A DNA stretch of 64,000 bases from Chamaelirium japonicum (lineage: Eukaryota > Streptophyta > Magnoliopsida > Liliales > Melanthiaceae), in NCBI GenBank assembly GCA_947650365.1, contig OX393551.1, positions 59,091,744 to 59,155,743 of the forward strand, read 5' to 3'. The notes beneath the pieces are model-generated. The model was not told the origin of the DNA. It worked only from the letters and a program-made list of their open reading frames with translations, and searched no databases. Below, piece after piece: positions 60,127-64,000 of the stretch; the stretch's first letter is position 1, and the number at the start of each line of letters is the position of its first letter. Both the position numbers and the translations under genes were made by a program.

Positions 60127-60647
60127 TGCAAGTTGGGTTGGGTAAAACTAAGAACCGTCGGGTTGGTTCAAGTATTTTAACCAAATGAGTTGGTTCGGTT
60201 CTAAGTTTTGTAGACCCGATTAAATACGGGTTGGGAATTGGGTAGACCTGACTTAACCCGCGAACTAAACTCATACATATTAGTCCGTATATTTGGTTAG
60301 TCCAGATATATATGTCACGAGTTTGAACATGGGGGCTACATCACACTAGCACACGAGTAATCATGTTGTTTGCTAATTTTAAATCAACATCCAAGAAAAC
60401 TCAACCTGTGGCTAAAGCCTAGAGCCCAATGTGGACCTTTAGCTAGCTAGTAAATAGCCATTAGTCATTATTTTTGTAGACCAACTACCGACCCGAGATC
60501 CTACCCAACCCGACCTCAGTGTGGGTCAGGTCGGTTCGAGTCTATTCCCAATTCGAATTGGTTTGGGTTTCAGTATGGTAGACCTAAACTAGTTTGATTT
60601 GGTTCAAGTTTAGGTCAAACCCAAACCAACCTGACCCGAGTTGCACC
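60127..60647. mobile_element. hAT-like MITE, about 0.52 kb
   Basis: ATGCAAGTTGGGTTGGG at the left and inverted GTGCAACTCGGGTCAGG at the right; subterminal GGGTT and AACCC motifs. No clear duplication. Confidence 0.55.
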
Positions 60648-60682
60648 GCTATTAGCAACAACAGATTACCTGGAAAATATTT

Positions 60683-60947
60683 TGGACGTATTTGGTTGCC
60701 ACAAAGACTTAAAGAGGGAAAAAGGTTATTATTTTTCTTTCCGGAGGAAATACAATACCATGAGGGAGGTAGGGTTTCAGATATCAGATGATTTTTCATC
60801 GTTTCAATAAAAATGGATATCGACTTCCCATTCATAACTCATAAGTGACGAAAACCTACCAACCAAACCCTTATCTATCACGTGAGGGATTTCGGCCCAT
60901 TTTCCCTTCCCATGCGACAGAAAATCCGCCAACCAAACGCGCCGATT
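60683..60947. mobile_element. MITE-like element
   Basis: CGTATTTGGTTGCC on the left and inverted CGCGTTTGGTTGGC on the right, an end type common among plant Tourist-like and hAT-like MITEs. Boundaries approximate. Confidence 0.45.
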
Positions 60948-61397
60948 CATAGCCATAGCTTGAAATCAACATACTAAAAATCAGTATAATTTGTAAAATT
61001 TATCATTCTTTTTCTCCCATCAAAACTGAAATCATCTTCGAGGAGAGCTAAATTCTTAGCATTGTTCCTTGCTTGAAATTCGGCATTCAGTAATCATCTC
61101 CAAATAAGAAAGACTAATAGGCATTAAAGCACAACATAGAACATGGAACCAACAACCTCTCATTAAAACTTAAAAGCAAATGTCATCATATGTATTTGTT
61201 TGTTTGAATAAAGCTACTTGAACAAACTGATCAACAATCTGTTGACACTCCACCTGAAAAGGAGAGGTATCACCTTATCATTGGCTGGACTATGGGCCAT
61301 GGGGATGAACCCCCAGGAGATGCCCCCGCCACCCCTGGCCACCGTCTATCACTGAACGCTGCCGGCCACCACTGCTTCCTATTCCGGTCAGTGGCGG
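60948..61397. other. Unresolved stretch
   Basis: No gene. A CCGGCCACCACTGCTTCC block at about 61357 resembles 59195-59215, linking it to the GGTGG-rich block upstream. Confidence 0.35.
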
Positions 61398-63497
61398 TGT
61401 AGACATTGAAATATTGCCTAAAGCTAGAGAATCAGAAATTTGGCTAAGTCTGGAAGACTTTATTTCCCTGATGACCAGGAAAATTTTGCTTCCTTACATT
61501 CTGAAATTTGGCTAAGTCTGGAAGACTTTATTTCCCTGATGACCAGGGAAATTTAGCTTCGCCATACTTTATTTCCCTGATGACCAGGGAAATTTTTCTC
61601 TGCACTCAGAAATTTGGCTAAGTCTGGAAGACTTTATTTCCCTGATGACCAGGGAAATTTTGTTTTACACTCAAAAATTTGGCTAAGTCTGGAAGACTTT
61701 ATTTTCCTGATGACCAGGGAAATTTTTGTTTCCTTACACTTTATTTCCCTGATGACCAGGGAAATTTTTGCCTACACTCAGAAATTTGGCTAAGTCTGGA
61801 AGACTTTATTTTCCTGATGACCAGGGAAATTTTGCTTCCTTACATTCTGAAATTTGGCTAAGTCTGGAAGACTTTATTTCCCTGATGACCAGGAAAATTT
61901 TGCTTCGCCATACTTTATTTCCCTGATGACCAGGGAAATTTTTCTCTGCACTCAGAAATTTGGCTAAGTCTGGAAGACTTTATTTCCCTGATGACCAGGG
62001 AAATTTTGTTTTACACTCAAAAATTTGGCTAAGTCTGGAAGACTTTATTTCCCTGATGACCAGGGAAATTTTTGTTTCCTTACACTTTATTTCTCTGATG
62101 ACCAGGGAAATTTTCGCCTACACTCAGAAATTTGGCTAAGTCTGGAAGACTTTATTTCCCTGATGACCAGGAAAATTTTGCTTCCTTACATTCTGAAATT
62201 TGGCTAAGTCTAGAAGACTTTATTTCCCTGATGACCAGGAAAATTTTACTTCGCCATACTTTATTTTCCTGATGACCAGGGAAATTTTTCTCTGCACTCA
62301 GAAATTTGGCTAAGTCTGAAAGACTTTATTTCCCTGATGACCAGGAAAATTTTGTTTTACACTCAAAAATTTGGCTAAGTCTGGAAGACTTTATTTCCTT
62401 GATGACCAGGGAAATTTTTGTTTCCTTACACTTTATTTCCCTGATGACCAGGGAAATTTTTGCCTACACTCAGAAATTTGGCTAAGTCTGGATGACTTTA
62501 TTTCCCTGATGACCAGGGAAATTTTGCTTCCTTACGCTCTGAAATTTGACCAAGTCTGAGAGTAAGGAAAGTACTATATCCCTATCGTCCAAAGGCTATA
62601 TCTAAGTCAATAGAATGATACTTAGAGATGAGCATCCTTCGACAAGCCAATACACAAGGCCGAAGAATAATCAAGCTTAAGCTCCTGCAAGTAAGCTTAC
62701 GCTAGATTTCGACAAACTCATTGAACCTACCAAGTCAGAAAGGACCGGATCAAGAGTTAACTTGGTTAAAATCTAAGTCGCAGTAAGTCGATTCGGATTT
62801 AAGACCCGAACCACAAGTCGTTTTAATCAGACCGGTTCACTCAAGCTCAAAAGGATTAAGCTACCAGTGGAAGTTACAAAACCACTCGAATATGATCCTA
62901 ACCATCAAGGAAGTTATGTAAACCACCTGGAAGTTTCTCTAACCATCCAAGGGAAGTTATAGAAACCACCAGGAGGTTGCTTCAACCACCCGAAATAGTT
63001 ATTCTCTACAATAACTACTTCGACCCTTATAAAAGGAGGGACAAGAAGAGAAGAAAGGATCTTTGGCCATAGCAAGAAGAACCTACAAAGCTCCCGACTG
63101 AAGATACTTCAAAGCTCCAAGAAATCCCGGAGAAGAAGGATCGAAGATCGAAGCAAACCAAAGAAAATCGAAGACCGAAGATCGAAGATGGAAAATTGAA
63201 GATTCAAGTCCAAAGCAAGTCGAAGAACAAGCGAAGAACAAGTGAAGATTCTAGGAGAAGAAGAGTAAAGCAAAGCCCCTAGCCGATCACGCGCAAAGCC
63301 CGGAAGGATCAAGCACCGCAACGCTCTTCTCTTTTCATTATCTCACTTGTTGTAATCTTTGTACTTCGAAATCGAGTATCAAAGGATCTTAGACGGATTT
63401 CCCCGCAATCTCCTGATATACATTTTGTACTCCGCTCTTTCGAAGCGAGTCTTTGAAATTTGTACTTGAGTGAAAAATTCAAATATTTGCTCATACA
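61398..63497 (+). mobile_element. 5' LTR of a Ty3/Gypsy (Tat/Ogre-like) element, about 2.1 kb
   Basis: Starts TGTAGACATTGAAATATTG and ends CATACA, followed by TTTTGGCACGCCCGGTGGGA, the leader signature of Tat-type elements. A TATA-like CTTATAAAAGG lies at 63028. Purine-rich GAAGATCGAAG repeats occupy 63130-63250. Gag begins downstream at 63612. The 3' LTR is outside the window, so the start is inferred from the terminal motif. Confidence 0.7.
61425..62560. repeat. 346-bp higher-order tandem repeat of hairpin-bearing subunits
   Basis: Period 346 bp (equivalent points 61679, 62025, 62371), a little over three copies. Each copy is made of several subunits, some with AAATTTGGCTAAGTCTGGAA and some without, and every subunit contains TTTCCCTGATGACCAGGGAA, an imperfect palindrome (arms TTTCCCTG and CAGGGAAA). 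Copies differ at few positions. The repeated 60-codon frames carrying DDQGNF are by-products. Confidence 0.9.
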
Positions 63498-63520
63498 AAT
63501 ATTTTGGCACGCCCGGTGGG
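63498..63520 (+). promoter_or_regulatory. Probable primer binding region of the Tat-like element
   Basis: TTTTGGCACGCCCGGTGGGA immediately follows the proposed LTR end. I did not assign the tRNA. Confidence 0.5.
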
Positions 63521-63611
63521 ACCTCCGTCTCCTTTCATCCCTCCATTTCGTTGGTTCTCATACTCGAAGTTTTCTTCCTTACGAAGAATTCTTCTAATTC
63601 AAGTTTTCAAC

Positions 63612-64000
63612 ATGGTCGGTATCGGCGATGCTATGGTCGTTCCCGTCACTATGCCCGTTGTTGAGGCAAACACACTCCAACAAGGCAACTAGGAGAATGT
63701 CACCATGAATGCTAATATTTCGGCATCCAAGGAGGCCCCTGCACTACGTGTCTACACTAGGCGCAAGAAGACTACTTCTTCAGTTCTACCTGAAGTCAAA
63801 ACCGAGGGAGATATCCTATGCACTAAGGAACTCGGGATGAGAGACGAAATAATCTTCAATCCAGATGGTCATGTGGACGCTGTTGTTCATCATGACTATG
63901 TCTCGGAAGACGACGTTAAGACTCTCGAGGCACGCCAGGAAGTTTGCCCAAATTCTACTAACTCCACAATGACTAAACTTGAGGAGGAAGTACGACAAAT
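63612..64000 (+). pseudogene. Gag N-terminus of the Tat-like element, cut by window end
   Basis: From ATG at 63612 the frame reads MVGIGDAMVVPVTMPVVEAN, meets a stop at about 63690 and continues in the same frame (APALRVYTRRKKTTSSVLPE; VHHDYVSEDDVKTLEARQEV) to the window edge. The stop suggests a defective copy unless it is read through. Domain cores lie beyond the edge. Confidence 0.55.

Noticed and set aside
61679-62559. Three repeated 60-codon frames as a small protein family
   Set aside because: They recur exactly with the 346-bp DNA period and have no domain.
61425-62560. CRISPR array
   Set aside because: Plant nuclear context, no unique spacers of even length, and the units form a 346-bp higher-order tandem repeat within an LTR.

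Overview
This is a plant nuclear genomic window from a large, repeat-rich angiosperm genome. The evidence is plant-type LTR retrotransposons (Ty1/Copia, and Ty3/Gypsy of Tat, CRM-like and Tekay-like types) with initiator-Met tRNA primer sites, hAT, PIF/Harbinger and palindromic MITEs, a 5S-carrying Cassandra-like LTR, LINE remnants, and intron-containing genes with GT-AG introns. I cannot place the species.

Layout. 1-6.7 kb holds decayed retroelements: a 5S-like (Cassandra-like) LTR piece, a minus-strand Copia RT remnant, a 41-bp minisatellite, and a Tat-lineage gag-protease remnant joined to a Copia gag piece. 6703-17384 is one young, complete, non-coding LTR element: LTRs of 4276 and 4267 bp, a 2139-bp interior, TSD ATAAG, iMet PBS and polypurine tract (LARD architecture). 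17.4-22.4 kb holds oppositely oriented Copia fragments, a Copia 3' LTR and a compound microsatellite. 22.4-27.3 kb is gene-bearing: a three-exon HIG1-domain gene (minus) between a palindromic MITE and an 0.8-kb hAT foldback, then the C-terminal exons of an unidentified minus-strand gene with a PIF/Harbinger MITE in one intron. 27.3-30 kb has small duplications and no recognised gene. 30.0-32.3 kb is a six-exon plant mobile domain (MAIN-like) gene, minus strand, with a premature TGA. 33.1-37.7 kb is MITE-rich.

37803-57530 is a plus-strand, three-exon, about 184-codon gene whose C-terminus suggests a sororin-like cohesin regulator. Its two introns (10.7 and 8.5 kb) are filled with nested elements. 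Intron 1 has a minus-strand Copia with 0.77-kb LTRs and a hAT element split by a CRM-like chromovirus (TSD CAACC) in which gag is fused to integrase by deletion. Intron 2 has a tandem three-LTR TRIM (TSD ATTCC) interrupted by a hAT element, another hAT element, a LINE, a MITE, and four palindromic elements embedded in (TA)n tracts. 57.5-61.4 kb carries LINE and MITE remnants. The last 2.6 kb is the 5' LTR (with a 346-bp higher-order repeat of hairpin-bearing subunits) and the start of gag of another Ty3/Gypsy element, cut by the window edge.

Probable host genes are few (HIG1, the sororin-like gene, the unidentified minus-strand gene, possibly the MAIN-like gene). Nearly everything else is transposable-element sequence, with several clear nesting events dated relative to each other by target-site duplications.
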